The translations under genes and the position numbers were made by a program. 64,000 nt of DNA, taken from contig CBDIDO010000001.1 in the NCBI GenBank assembly GCA_965277735.1, positions 496,001-560,000 on the forward strand, read 5' to 3'. The notes under the pieces are model-generated. The model was not told where the DNA came from. It worked only from the letters and a program-made list of their open reading frames with translations, and searched no databases. This DNA is from RH-AL1 sp965277735 (GTDB taxonomy: Bacteria > Pseudomonadota > Alphaproteobacteria > Rhizobiales > Beijerinckiaceae). Of the stretch, positions 33,551 to 42,741 are shown in pieces (the stretch's first letter is position 1; the number at the start of each line of letters is the position of its first letter).

Positions 33551-34035
33551 TCAGCGCTGTGCCGTCTCGCTCTCACGCGCCGCGCGACGATCCGGCGCGA
33601 CGATCTCGGCAAACTTTGGCGTGAGGTCGCCGAGCCCGAGTTGGCGCTGACCGGCGAAGCGCCACGCGACGACACTGGGATCCTGCCGCCCATCCAGGCT
33701 CTCGTCGACGACATGGCTGCCCGACAGCGTCAGCAGCACACCGTACTGATCCTTGCCGCAGACGATCTCCTCCGGCGTCGCCTTCGAATCGTCGCGCCAC
33801 AACGCAATCACCCGGTCGCTATCGCCGCGCGAGGGAAAGATGCCGAGCCGATCCTGCCGGTTCATCATCGCCTTCGATCAGGTAGACGAAGCGCTCGAAC
33901 CAGGGCGCCTCGCATGGGCGGCGTCGCGTAGGCGTCCGCCGCGTCACGGCCGGCCTCGGGAAACGCGAGATAGGGGATCGGCTCGCCGCTGCGAACCGGG
34001 AACGTCTCGCGCAGGACACCCGCAACCGTGCTCAT
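33551..34035 (-). pseudogene. Hypothetical protein broken by two frameshifts
   Basis: Three frames read in order make one coherent protein: STVAGVLRETFPVRSGEPIP and LAFPEAGRDAADAYATPPMR from ATG 34035, then APWFERFVYLIEGDDEP, then RLGIFPSRGDSDRVIALWRD and ATPEEIVCGKDQYGVLLTLS to the stop at 33551. The indels lie near 33900 and 33855. The intact product would be about 160 residues; I do not recognise the family. It lies downstream of the large helicase on the same strand. Confidence 0.45.
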
Positions 34036-34140
34036 GGCCGCATCTCTCGCCGCGCCCGAAGACGCAACGGCAGTACAGCCTATGAGGGCGTCGGTCGCAA
34101 GTGCTACGATGTTGCTAGACGGTGGCGCGCCGGCGACCGG

Positions 34141-37100
34141 CTATTTGCCTTCGAGCTGCGCCTTCAGCGCCGCGAGCTTCGCGAACGGCGAGTTGGGGTC
34201 GGGCTGGCGCTCGCGCTCGCGCGGCGGCTCGCTCGACATGGTGCGCGGCCGCTCGTCGCGGCGATTGCCGCCCCCCTTGCCGCCCTTGTAGTCGGGCCGC
34301 GGGCGGCGGTCGTCGCCACCACCCTCGCCCCGCGCGGCGCCTTCGCGGCGCGGACCGCGCGGCCGGCCTTCGCCCTGGCGATCGCCACCGAACCGTTTGT
34401 TGTCGCGGCGCGGCTCGCGCTCGCCGGTCGTCTCGCCTTGCGGCTCGGCGACCTGGCCCGGCTCGGCCGGGGGCGCCGCGGCGACGCCGTTGGGCTGGCG
34501 GCGCGATCCGCGATTGCGGTCGGCGGGGCGCCGGCTGTGCACGTTGTGGCGATGCGGGCGCCACACTTCGATTAGGGGGATCTCGGCGGCCTCGGCCGGC
34601 GGCGCGTCGACGTCCGCGGCGGCGGTGTCGCGGTCGACCGGCGCAGCAGCGGCTTCGACGTCAGCAGGACGCGGCGGCACGACGGGCTCGGTCGATGCTT
34701 CGACCTTGTCGACAGAGGTCGGCTCCACATGCGCGGGCTCAACGGACGCGGCTACGACTTGCGCAGGCGCAGGCTCCTGCGCGGGCGGCTCGGCGGCCGG
34801 GGCCGCAGGCAGCGGCTCGATCGCCTCGAGCGCACCGCCTTCGAGCGCGGCGGCGATCAGCTCGCTCTGCCGCGCCAGGCTGACGCGATCTTCCAGCGGC
34901 TCCGGAGGCGCCTCGGAACGGGCCGGCGTTTCCGCCTCCGCAGCGGCTTCGGTGGTCTTGGCGCTCGGCGTGGCCGGCACTTCGGCCGGCGTCGGCTGCA
35001 ACGGCTCGGTGGCCGCCTTGGCGACCAACGGCACGGTGATGGCTGGCCCCTGGCGACGATCGACGACATAGCCGAGCGACCGCAGGATCGTGCCAAACGC
35101 CTCGCCCGAGCAGCCGGCGAGCGAGGTCATGCCGACCGTCACCACGAACCCGTCGCCATCGGCCGAGCCGGGCGGCGGATCGCCGGGCGTCGTGCCGGGG
35201 CGGTAGGCGATCGCGGGGCGGATCAGATCGGCGAGACGCTCGAGAATGTCGACGCGCACCGCGCGCTCGCCACACACGCGAAAGCCGGCGGCACGATAGA
35301 AGCCCTTGGGGACCTGCTGGTCGGCGACGAAGCTGGTGCGGCCGGAGGCAGCGAGATGCGGGACCTCGTCGAGCCCCGTCACGCCTTCGACGCCGCCGTT
35401 CTTCAGCGCCCAGAGCTGAGCGGAAAGCGCGCGCGGCGCCGGCTTCACCAGCTGCGGCAGATAGAGGTGGTAGGCGCCGAATCGCACGCCGAGCTTGCGC
35501 AGCGAGCCGCGCGCCTCCTGCGGCAGGTTCTTGACGTCGTCGGCGACCTTCGCCCGCTCGAGGACCCCGAGCGACTCGGCGACCTGGAAGGCGATGCCGC
35601 GCGCGATGCCGTCGAGCCCCTCGCCCTTCTCGAGCTCGGCAAGCGGGCCGAGCAGCTTGGTCACGTGCTGGGCGAGCCACAGGTCGAGCCGGCGCTGCAC
35701 GAGCTCGAGCGGAGGGCCGGTTAGCTGCTCGTCGGCGATGACGCGGACTTGCGGGGTGAGGATATGGGCGCCTGGCGTGATGCGGCCGACCGGCTCGCCG
35801 AGCCAGCGGATGAGCCCGTCGTTGGCGAGCACGAACGCCTCGTCGACCGCTTCGCTGACACGCGTCGCGCGGCCCTCGATCTCGGAGGCCAGGGCCTTCT
35901 GCGCGGCGGCGTTCAGCGTGCGTGCTTCCTCGCCTGCGGCCTGGGGGTCCGAGGTGAAGCGGAACCCGTTGAGCTGCCCGACGTGCTGGCCTTCGACCGT
36001 CACGTCGCCGCTGGAGGTGATCTCAGCGTCCATAATCGCGTTCTCTCGCAATCGCCGGCGCAGGACGCTGGTCCGACGATCGACGAATCTCTGGGCCAGG
36101 CGCACATGCAGGGCGTCGGACAGCGTGTCCTCTACCCGACGCGCCACGCCCTGCCAATGCTCGGGGTCGCGCAACCAGTCCGGCCGGTTCGCAATGAAGG
36201 TCCAGGTCCGCACCTGGGCGATGCGCGCCGACAGCGTGTCGATTTCACCTTCGACCCTGTCGAGGGCATCGATGTGACGGGCGAACCAATCATCGGGGAT
36301 GCGCCCCGCGCGCACGACGAATTGATAGATCTGCAGCACCAGCTCCGCGTGGGCGGCCGGCGATAATTTTCGATAATCGGGGATCTGGCAGCAGTCCCAC
36401 AGCCGCGCGACGTCGCCCCGATTGCGCGCCACCTTGCGCACGTCGGCATCGCGGGTGGCGATATCGAGCGCGATCTGGTCCGCCGCCATCGGCGCACGCG
36501 TCAGGCCGCTCTCGCCGGGCAGGAGGTCGAGCGACGCCGTCAGCGCCTCGATCGAGTCGAAGTCGAGCGTCGCGTTGCGCCATTGCAGCATCCGCACCGG
36601 CTCGAAGCGATGCTCCTCGAGCATCTCGACGAGCTCGTTGTCGAAGGGCGGGCAGCGGCCGGAGGTGCCGAACGTGCCGTCGCGCACATGGCGGCCGGCG
36701 CGACCGGCGATCTGGCCGAACTCGGCCGGGTTCAGCCGGCGATAGTGCCAGCCGTCGAACTTGCGGTCGCCGGCGAACGCGATGTGGTCGACGTCGAGGT
36801 TCAGTCCCATGCCGATCGCGTCGGTCGCGACGATGTAGTCGACATCGCCCGACTGATACATCTCGATCTGCGCGTTGCGGGTGCGCGGCGACAGCGCGCC
36901 GAGCACCACCGCGGCGCCGCCGCGCTGGCGGCGGATCAGCTCGGCGATCGCATAGACCTCCTCGGCCGAGAAGGCGACGACGGCGGTGCGCGGCGGCAGG
37001 CGCGCGAGCTTCTTCTCACCGGCGAACGAGAGCTTCGACAGGCGTGGGCGGACGACCACCCTGACGCCGGGCAGCAGCTCGCACAGCGCGCGCTCCATCG

Positions 37101-37521
37101 TCGACGCGCCGATGAGCAGCGTCTCTTCCAGCCCACGGCGATTGAGGATGCGGTCGGTGAAGACGTGGCCGCGGTCGAGGTCGGCCGCGAGCTGGATCTC
37201 GTCGATCGCGACGAAGGCGAGGTCGAGGTCGCGCGGCATCGCCTCGACGGTGCAGATCCAGTAGCGCGGCTGGCGCGGCTTGATCTTCTCCTCGCCGGTT
37301 ATGAGCGCCACCGCCTCGACGCCGACCTTCTCGACGACGCGGTTGTAGACCTCGCGCGCGAGCAGGCGCAGCGGCAGCCCGATCATGCCCGAGCGGTGCG
37401 CGAGCATCCGCTCGATCGCGAAATGCGTCTTGCCGGTGTTGGTCGGCCCCAGCACGAGCGTCACGCCAGTCGCACGGTCGCGCGAGTCAGCGGGGCTGGC
37501 GGCGGAAAATTGGAGGTTCAT
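34141..37521 (-). CDS. SUV3-like superfamily 2 RNA helicase
   Basis: The protein has 1126 residues. Residues 20-360 form the helicase core: Walker A GPTNTGKTH (25-33), motif II VAIDEIQLA, GASTMERAL, YIVATDAIGMGLNLDV and FGQIAGRAGRHVRDG. The core resembles mitochondrial SUV3 and the alphaproteobacterial relatives of unknown substrate. The C-terminal 330 residues are low-complexity: first Ala/Pro/Glu-rich, then Arg/Gly-rich (for example RREGAARGEGGGDDRRPRPD), typical of RNA binding. It probably acts in RNA turnover or ribosome work. The start at 37521 gives a short leader before Walker A, as expected. Confidence 0.88.
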   Translation of the reverse strand: MNLQFSAASPADSRDRATGVTLVLGPTNTGKTHFAIERMLAHRSGMIGLPLRLLAREVYNRVVEKVGVEAVALITGEEKIKPRQPRYWICTVEAMPRDLDLAFVAIDEIQLAADLDRGHVFTDRILNRRGLEETLLIGASTMERALCELLPGVRVVVRPRLSKLSFAGEKKLARLPPRTAVVAFSAEEVYAIAELIRRQRGGAAVVLGALSPRTRNAQIEMYQSGDVDYIVATDAIGMGLNLDVDHIAFAGDRKFDGWHYRRLNPAEFGQIAGRAGRHVRDGTFGTSGRCPPFDNELVEMLEEHRFEPVRMLQWRNATLDFDSIEALTASLDLLPGESGLTRAPMAADQIALDIATRDADVRKVARNRGDVARLWDCCQIPDYRKLSPAAHAELVLQIYQFVVRAGRIPDDWFARHIDALDRVEGEIDTLSARIAQVRTWTFIANRPDWLRDPEHWQGVARRVEDTLSDALHVRLAQRFVDRRTSVLRRRLRENAIMDAEITSSGDVTVEGQHVGQLNGFRFTSDPQAAGEEARTLNAAAQKALASEIEGRATRVSEAVDEAFVLANDGLIRWLGEPVGRITPGAHILTPQVRVIADEQLTGPPLELVQRRLDLWLAQHVTKLLGPLAELEKGEGLDGIARGIAFQVAESLGVLERAKVADDVKNLPQEARGSLRKLGVRFGAYHLYLPQLVKPAPRALSAQLWALKNGGVEGVTGLDEVPHLAASGRTSFVADQQVPKGFYRAAGFRVCGERAVRVDILERLADLIRPAIAYRPGTTPGDPPPGSADGDGFVVTVGMTSLAGCSGEAFGTILRSLGYVVDRRQGPAITVPLVAKAATEPLQPTPAEVPATPSAKTTEAAAEAETPARSEAPPEPLEDRVSLARQSELIAAALEGGALEAIEPLPAAPAAEPPAQEPAPAQVVAASVEPAHVEPTSVDKVEASTEPVVPPRPADVEAAAAPVDRDTAAADVDAPPAEAAEIPLIEVWRPHRHNVHSRRPADRNRGSRRQPNGVAAAPPAEPGQVAEPQGETTGEREPRRDNKRFGGDRQGEGRPRGPRREGAARGEGGGDDRRPRPDYKGGKGGGNRRDERPRTMSSEPPRERERQPDPNSPFAKLAALKAQLEGK

Positions 37522-37853
37522 CGGAGTCGCGGCGCGCCTTCGGTGAGATTCGCTCGAGCGGTGAGGAGCCCAATCGTTAAGTCAGGGCCCGGGCGCCCCT
37601 CCGCAACCTCCAGGCGGGAACGCCGCGTTTTCGTACCACAACGGCACGGCGCGCGCGTCCCATCTTCAGCATTCGAACGCCCGCGGAACGAATCGCGCCC
37701 GAATCGCTGTCCGTAATGGAATCAGGGTTTGTTCGCACAAGATCGTGGTGCTCGCGGAAGGAGGCATCACCACATGTTGAATCCTGGCGCGTCGAGAGGG
37801 TGGAATCGGCGCGCGCCTGCGACTTTGCGGACGGACTCCGTGGCGGCTCTTTG
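37522..37853. other. Intergenic region upstream of the helicase
   Basis: No supported gene lies in these 332 bp. It carries the helicase promoter on the minus strand. A plus-strand ATG at 37774 has a perfect GGAAGGAGG site before it, but the frame has no family character and runs into the 3' end of the lactonase gene. Confidence 0.25.
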
Positions 37854-38750
37854 TCAATCGGCGTCGAGCGGCTGCATGCGCGGGCAGGGCTGGCCGGGCA
37901 CGTCGCGCCGCAGCGCGAGGATGCGGCCGGGCAGCGGGTGATCCAGGCTCTCGCCCGAGAGTCGGCGCCCATCCGTCGTGATGTAGAGGGTCCGCAGGTC
38001 GGCATCGCCGAAGCAGCAGCTGGTCGCGCTCGGCACCGGCATCGCGATCACCTCGTCGAGATGGCCGTCGGGCGCATAGACGTTGATCCGCGCACCGCGC
38101 CAGATGGCGACGTAGACGCGCCCGCTCGAATCGACCGTGAGGCCGTCGGGCACGCCGATGTCGATGTCCACGAGCGCGAGCGCACGCCGGTTAGACGGGG
38201 TGCCCGTCGCGAGGTCGTAGTCGTACGCCCAGATCGTGCCGAGATGCGTCTCGGCGAAATACATCGTCCGGCCGTCGGGGCTCCAGCCGAGTCCGTTGGC
38301 GATGCCGATGCCGGTCGCAAAGGTGAAGAGGCCGCCGGCGTCGACGCGGTAGAGCGCGCCGGTCGGCGCGCGGTCGCGGCTCGCGGCGGCGTGCATCGTG
38401 CCGGCCCAGAGCCGTCCGTGCGGATCGCAGCCAGCGTCGTTGAAGCGATTCTCCCGATGCATGTCGGGCCGCGCGAGAAGTCGGCGCTCGCCCGAGCCGG
38501 GGTGGAATGTGTGGATGCCGTCGCCGAGACCGGCGACGAGGCGATCACGCTCGTCGAGCAGGGCGAAGCCGGTCACCGCGTCCGTCGCGAAGGTCTCGAC
38601 GGCGCCGCTCGAGGGCGCGACGCGGTGGATCGCCTGGCCGGTGATGTCGACGAAGATCAGGGTCTGGGTCGCGACGTCCCAGCGCGGCCCTTCGCCGAGA
38701 TCGCAGCGAGGAAGGTCGAAGAGTGGGGTCGGCGCTAGCGCGCCCCTCAA
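37854..38750 (-). CDS. SMP-30/gluconolactonase family protein
   Basis: The protein has 298 residues. The chosen start is the TTG at 38750, which overlaps the rlmN stop (TTGA) and has GGGGGAA before it. The six-bladed propeller carries the metal ligands in GEGPRWD (Glu), ENRFNDAGCDPHGRLWAGTM (Asn) and VPDGLTVDSSGRVYVAIW (Asp). It hydrolyses sugar lactones such as gluconolactone; the substrate here is unknown. The overlap suggests co-transcription with rlmN. Confidence 0.88.
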   Translation of the reverse strand: MRGALAPTPLFDLPRCDLGEGPRWDVATQTLIFVDITGQAIHRVAPSSGAVETFATDAVTGFALLDERDRLVAGLGDGIHTFHPGSGERRLLARPDMHRENRFNDAGCDPHGRLWAGTMHAAASRDRAPTGALYRVDAGGLFTFATGIGIANGLGWSPDGRTMYFAETHLGTIWAYDYDLATGTPSNRRALALVDIDIGVPDGLTVDSSGRVYVAIWRGARINVYAPDGHLDEVIAMPVPSATSCCFGDADLRTLYITTDGRRLSGESLDHPLPGRILALRRDVPGQPCPRMQPLDAD

Positions 38751-39949
38751 TCTTCCCCCACCAGCGCCGCCCGCGCCCGCAACTTCTCCGTCTCGCTCTT
38801 CAGCTGGCCGCACGCCGCGAGAATGTCGCGTCCGCGCGGGGTGCGCACCGGGCTCGCGTAGCCGGCGTTGAAGACGATGTCGGAGAAGCGCTCGATCGTC
38901 TCCCAGTCGGAGCACTCGTACTTCGTGCCGGGCCAGGGGTTGAACGGGATCAGGTTGATCTTCGCCGGCACGCCTTTCAGCAGCCGCACCAGCTCGCGCG
39001 CCTCGACAGGCGAATCGTTCACGCCTTTCAGCATCACGTATTCGAACGTGATGCGGCGGGCGTTGGAGGCGCCGGGATAGTCGCGGCAGGCGCGCAGCAG
39101 CTCGGCCAGCGGGTACTTCTTGTTGAGCGGCACCAGCTCGTCGCGCAGGTCGTCGCGTACGGCGTGCAGCGAGATCGCCAGCATCGGGCCGGCCTCGGCG
39201 CCAAGCGGGCCGATCTGCGGCACCACGCCGGCGGTCGAGACGGTGATGCGGCGCTTCGAGACGGAGAGGCCGTCGCCGTCGCTGAGCGTGCCGACGACGT
39301 CGCGCACGGCGTCGAAATTGTAGAGCGGCTCGCCCATGCCCATGAAGACGATGTTCGAGACGACGCGCGAGCCGGCGCTCGGGATCAGGCCGTCGGTCGG
39401 CGGCGTCAGGCCGGGATAATCGCCGAGCCGGTCGCGCGCGACGACCACCTGCGCGGCGATCTCGGCGGCCGAGAGGTTGCGCACGAGCTTCTGCGTGCCG
39501 GTGTGGCAGAAGGCGCAGGTCAGCGTGCAGCCGACCTGGCTCGAGATGCAGAGCGTGCCGCGGTCACTCTCGGGGATGTAGACGCACTCGACCTCGCTGC
39601 CGCGGCCATGCGCGGTGCGGTCGAGGCGGTTCGGCGGCAGGCGGATCAGCCATTTCCGCGTGCCGTCCTGCGAGACCTGCTCGGAGACGACTTCGGGCCG
39701 TTCGAGCGTATAGGCCTCGGCGAGCCGCGCCCGGAGATGCTTCGAGACGTTGAGCATCGCATCGAAAGAGGTGGCGCCCTGGAAGTAGATCCAGTGCCAG
39801 AGCTGGGCGACGCGCATGCGTCGCTCGCGCTCAGGCACGTCGATCGCCGCCAGCGCCTCGGCGAGGCCGAGACGGGTCAAGCCGACGAGAGAGGCGCGCG
39901 CGAGTGCCGGCGGGGGCGAGGGTTCCAATGTCACGGACATCGCCTTCAT
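38747..39949 (-). CDS. rlmN: Dual-specificity RNA methyltransferase RlmN
   Basis: The protein has 400 residues. The radical-SAM motif is CTLTCAFC, with the Gly-rich VFMGMGEPLYNFDAV and the C-terminal reactive cysteine in GRDILAACGQL. It methylates A2503 of 23S rRNA and A37 of some tRNAs. The four-base overlap with the lactonase gene couples their translation. Confidence 0.95.
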   Translation of the reverse strand: MKAMSVTLEPSPPPALARASLVGLTRLGLAEALAAIDVPERERRMRVAQLWHWIYFQGATSFDAMLNVSKHLRARLAEAYTLERPEVVSEQVSQDGTRKWLIRLPPNRLDRTAHGRGSEVECVYIPESDRGTLCISSQVGCTLTCAFCHTGTQKLVRNLSAAEIAAQVVVARDRLGDYPGLTPPTDGLIPSAGSRVVSNIVFMGMGEPLYNFDAVRDVVGTLSDGDGLSVSKRRITVSTAGVVPQIGPLGAEAGPMLAISLHAVRDDLRDELVPLNKKYPLAELLRACRDYPGASNARRITFEYVMLKGVNDSPVEARELVRLLKGVPAKINLIPFNPWPGTKYECSDWETIERFSDIVFNAGYASPVRTPRGRDILAACGQLKSETEKLRARAALVGED

Positions 39950-40095
39950 TTAGCATCGGCGGCGCCGTTTGTCAGACCTCGGCATGCAAGGCGCCCTTGT
40001 TCCGGCGCTCGCTTGCCTTGCCGCGGTAATGGCGCCCATGGTCTTTAGCGAGGGACCAGCCAAACAGAACCCACGCCGCCTGCCGGAGCCGACCG

Positions 40096-41502
40096 ATGCC
40101 GCATTTCGACCCCGTCGTCCTGGCGCGGGCGCAGTTCGCCTTCACGATGTCCTTCCACATCGTGTTCCCGGCGTTCTCGATCGGGCTCGCCAGCTTCCTC
40201 ATGGTGCTGGAGGCGCTGTGGTTGTGGACCGGCCGCGACACCTACCTCAACCTGTTCAAGTACTGGCTGAAGATCTTCGCAATCGCCTTCGGCATGGGCG
40301 TCGTGTCGGGCGTGGTGATGAGCTACCAGTTCGGCACCAACTGGTCGGTCTATGCCGACAAGACCGGGCCGGTGCTCGGGCCGATGATGGCCTACGAGGT
40401 GCTCTCCGCCTTCTTCCTGGAGGCCGGCTTCCTCGGCGTCATGCTGTTCGGCATGGAGCGGGTCGGCAAGGGCCTGCATTTCGCCGCCACCTGCCTCGTC
40501 GCGCTCGGCACGCTGTTCTCGGCGACCTGGATCCTGGCGGTGAACTCGTGGATGCAGACGCCGGCCGGCTACGCGATCAATCCGGAGGGGCAGTTCGTGC
40601 CGGTCGACTGGCTGGCGATCATCTTCAATCCCTCCTTCCCGTTCCGCTTCGTTCACATGGTGATCGCCGCCTATCTGACGACCTCGCTGGTGGTCGGCGC
40701 GGTCGGCGCCTGGCACCTCATGCACGACGACCGCCACGCCGAGGCGCGCAAGATGTTCTCGATGGCGATGTGGATGGCGGCCTTGGTGGCGCCGATCCAG
40801 ATCCTCGCCGGCGACGCGCACGGGCTCAACACGCTGGAGCACCAGCCGGTGAAGATCATGGCCATGGAAGGCCATTACGAGAGCCACAAGGACGGCGCGC
40901 CGCTGATCCTGTTCGGCCTGCCGAACCAGGAGAAGGGCCGGATCGACTACGAGGTCAGCGTGCCCAAGCTCTCCTCGCTGATCCTGAAGCACGACCTGAA
41001 CGCGCCGATGAAGGGGCTCAACACCGTGCCGCGCCGGGACTGGCCACCGGTGCCGATCACGTTCTTTTCCTTCCGCATCATGGTCGGGCTCGGCTTCCTG
41101 ATCCTGTTCCTCGGCCTGTGCAGCCTCTACGCCCGCTGGAAGGGGCGGCTCTACGAGGCGCGCTGGCTGCATCGGTTCGCCCTGGCGATGGGGCCGTCCG
41201 GCTTCGTCGCCGTGCTCGCCGGCTGGATCACCACCGAGACCGGGCGCCAGCCCTTCACCGTCTACAACGCGCTGCGCACGTCGGATTCGGTGTCGCCGCT
41301 GGCGGCGCCTGCCGTCGGCTCGTCGCTGGTCGCCTTCGTGATCGTGTATTTCGCCGTCTTCCTCGCCGGCACGATCATCCTGCTGAAGCTGATGGCCAAA
41401 CCGCCGCGGCAGGGCGAGCAGGGGCCGCGCACCGACCAGCCGACGCGGACCGCCGGCCTCACGCCGGGCCCCGGCCAGCGCCCCTCCGGCGCCGGTGCCT
41501 GA
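40096..41502 (+). CDS. cydA: Cytochrome bd-type quinol oxidase subunit I (CIO type)
   Basis: The protein has 468 residues with nine transmembrane helices. Haem ligands are visible as His21 (SFHIVFPAFSIG), the histidine in FRFVHMVIAAYL and the GRQPFTVY segment. The Q-loop is short, as in cyanide-insensitive oxidases (CioA) rather than E. coli CydA. It oxidises quinol and reduces oxygen with high affinity without pumping protons. The operon is cydA-cydB-DUF2474. The tail of about 30 residues is Pro/Gly-rich. Confidence 0.93.
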   Translation: MPHFDPVVLARAQFAFTMSFHIVFPAFSIGLASFLMVLEALWLWTGRDTYLNLFKYWLKIFAIAFGMGVVSGVVMSYQFGTNWSVYADKTGPVLGPMMAYEVLSAFFLEAGFLGVMLFGMERVGKGLHFAATCLVALGTLFSATWILAVNSWMQTPAGYAINPEGQFVPVDWLAIIFNPSFPFRFVHMVIAAYLTTSLVVGAVGAWHLMHDDRHAEARKMFSMAMWMAALVAPIQILAGDAHGLNTLEHQPVKIMAMEGHYESHKDGAPLILFGLPNQEKGRIDYEVSVPKLSSLILKHDLNAPMKGLNTVPRRDWPPVPITFFSFRIMVGLGFLILFLGLCSLYARWKGRLYEARWLHRFALAMGPSGFVAVLAGWITTETGRQPFTVYNALRTSDSVSPLAAPAVGSSLVAFVIVYFAVFLAGTIILLKLMAKPPRQGEQGPRTDQPTRTAGLTPGPGQRPSGAGA

Positions 41503-41506
41503 CGCC

Positions 41507-42524
41507 ATGGACGCGCACACGGTCCTCACCACGGTCTTCGCCTTCGTCATCGCGTTCGCGGTGCTCGCCTATGTGACGATGGACGGGTTCGACCTCGGCC
41601 TCGCCATCCTGTTCCCGCTGTTCCCCGACCGGCACGACCGCGACGTGATGATGAATACGGTCGCGCCGGTCTGGGACGGCAACGAGACCTGGCTGGTGCT
41701 CGGCGGCGGCGCGCTGTTCGCGGCGTTTCCGCTCGGCTACGCGATCCTGCTGCCGGCGCTCTACACGCCCATCATCGCGATGCTGCTCGGCCTGGTCTTC
41801 CGCGGCGTCGCCTTCGAGTTCCGCTGGCGGGTCGAGTCCGAGAAGAACATCTGGGACCTCGCCTTCTTCGGCGGCTCGCTGCTCGCCGCCGCCGCACAAG
41901 GCATCGCGCTCGGCGCGGTGCTGCAGGGCGTCAAGGTCGCCGGCCCGCGGCTATGCCGGCGGCTGGTGGGACTGGCTCACTCCGTTCACCCTGCTGACCG
42001 GCGCCGCCACCGTCGCCGCCTACGTGCTGCTCGGCAGCACCTGGCTCATCATGAAGACGCGTGGCGGGCTGCAGATGCGCGCCTACGAACTGACGCGGGG
42101 GGCGCTGTTCGCCGCGCTCTTCTTCATCGTCGCGGTCAGCCTCGCCACGCCCTTCCTCGAAGGGCATTACTGGACGCGCTGGTTCTCGTTCCCGAACATC
42201 CTGCTGACCGCGCCTGTGCCGATCGCGGTGATGATCTTCAGCTACGGGATCATCGAGTCGGTGGGCGACCGGCGCCACGATGCGATGCCGTTCGTCCTCT
42301 CGCTGTTCCTGTTCTTCGTGACCTTCGGCGGGCTCGGCATCTCGATCTGGCCCTATGTCGTGCCCGAAAGCGTGACGATCTGGCAGGCCGCCTCGCCGGA
42401 GAAGAGCCAGCGCTTCATGCTGGTCGGCATCGGCGTGCTGATCCCGATCATCCTCGCCTATACCGCGTATTCGTACTGGGTGTTCCGCGGCAAGGTCGAC
42501 CCCGATGCCGGTTACCATTCCTGA
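41507..42524 (+). pseudogene. cydB: Cytochrome bd oxidase subunit II, with one frameshift
   Basis: From ATG 41507 the first 146 residues match CydB (YVTMDGFDLGLAILFPLF, VWDGNETWLVLGGGALFAAF, RGVAFEFRWR). At GGCCCGCGG (about 41948) the frame is lost. One C fewer restores GYAGGWWDWLTPFTLL and a perfect continuation to the stop at 42524, about 338 residues in all. The 3' part is fully open with family-like sequence. Either a C was inserted in the genome or this is a sequencing error in a C run. CydA has no function without CydB, so this matters for respiration. Confidence 0.9.
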
Positions 42525-42639
42525 GAAGCCGAAGCCGCCGCTCTGGCAGCGGCTCGGCTGGTTCGTCCTGCTCTACGCCGGCGGCGTCGCGACCGTGGCT
42601 CTGGTCGCCTTCGGGCTGAAGCTGTGGATCAAGCGCTGA
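42505..42639 (+). CDS. DUF2474 (CydX-like) small subunit of the bd oxidase
   Basis: The protein has 44 residues and overlaps the 3' end of cydB by 20 bases. It starts MPVTIPEKPKPPLWQRLGWF and has one transmembrane helix (about 18-38) with a basic end (LWIKR). Proteins of this size and place after cioAB belong to DUF2474 and are taken to stabilise the oxidase, like CydX in E. coli. Its clean frame supports cydB being under selection until recently. Confidence 0.8.
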   Translation: MPVTIPEKPKPPLWQRLGWFVLLYAGGVATVALVAFGLKLWIKR

Positions 42640-42741
42640 CCGGCGCCTGGCCGAGCATGTCGCGACCGGGGCGCGGCTCCCAACGAGATCGAGGGCACGG
42701 CGCACCGGCGGCGCGCCGCACCTACTGTTTGACGCCGAATC

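Noticed and set aside
37774..37941. Small plus-strand frame with an excellent ribosome-binding site
   Set aside because: GGAAGGAGG before the ATG is striking, but the frame runs antisense into the lactonase gene and its sequence has no protein-like pattern.
40045..41550. 501-codon minus-strand frame opposite cydA
   Set aside because: It is antisense to a membrane protein with all haem ligands and has no recognisable domain.
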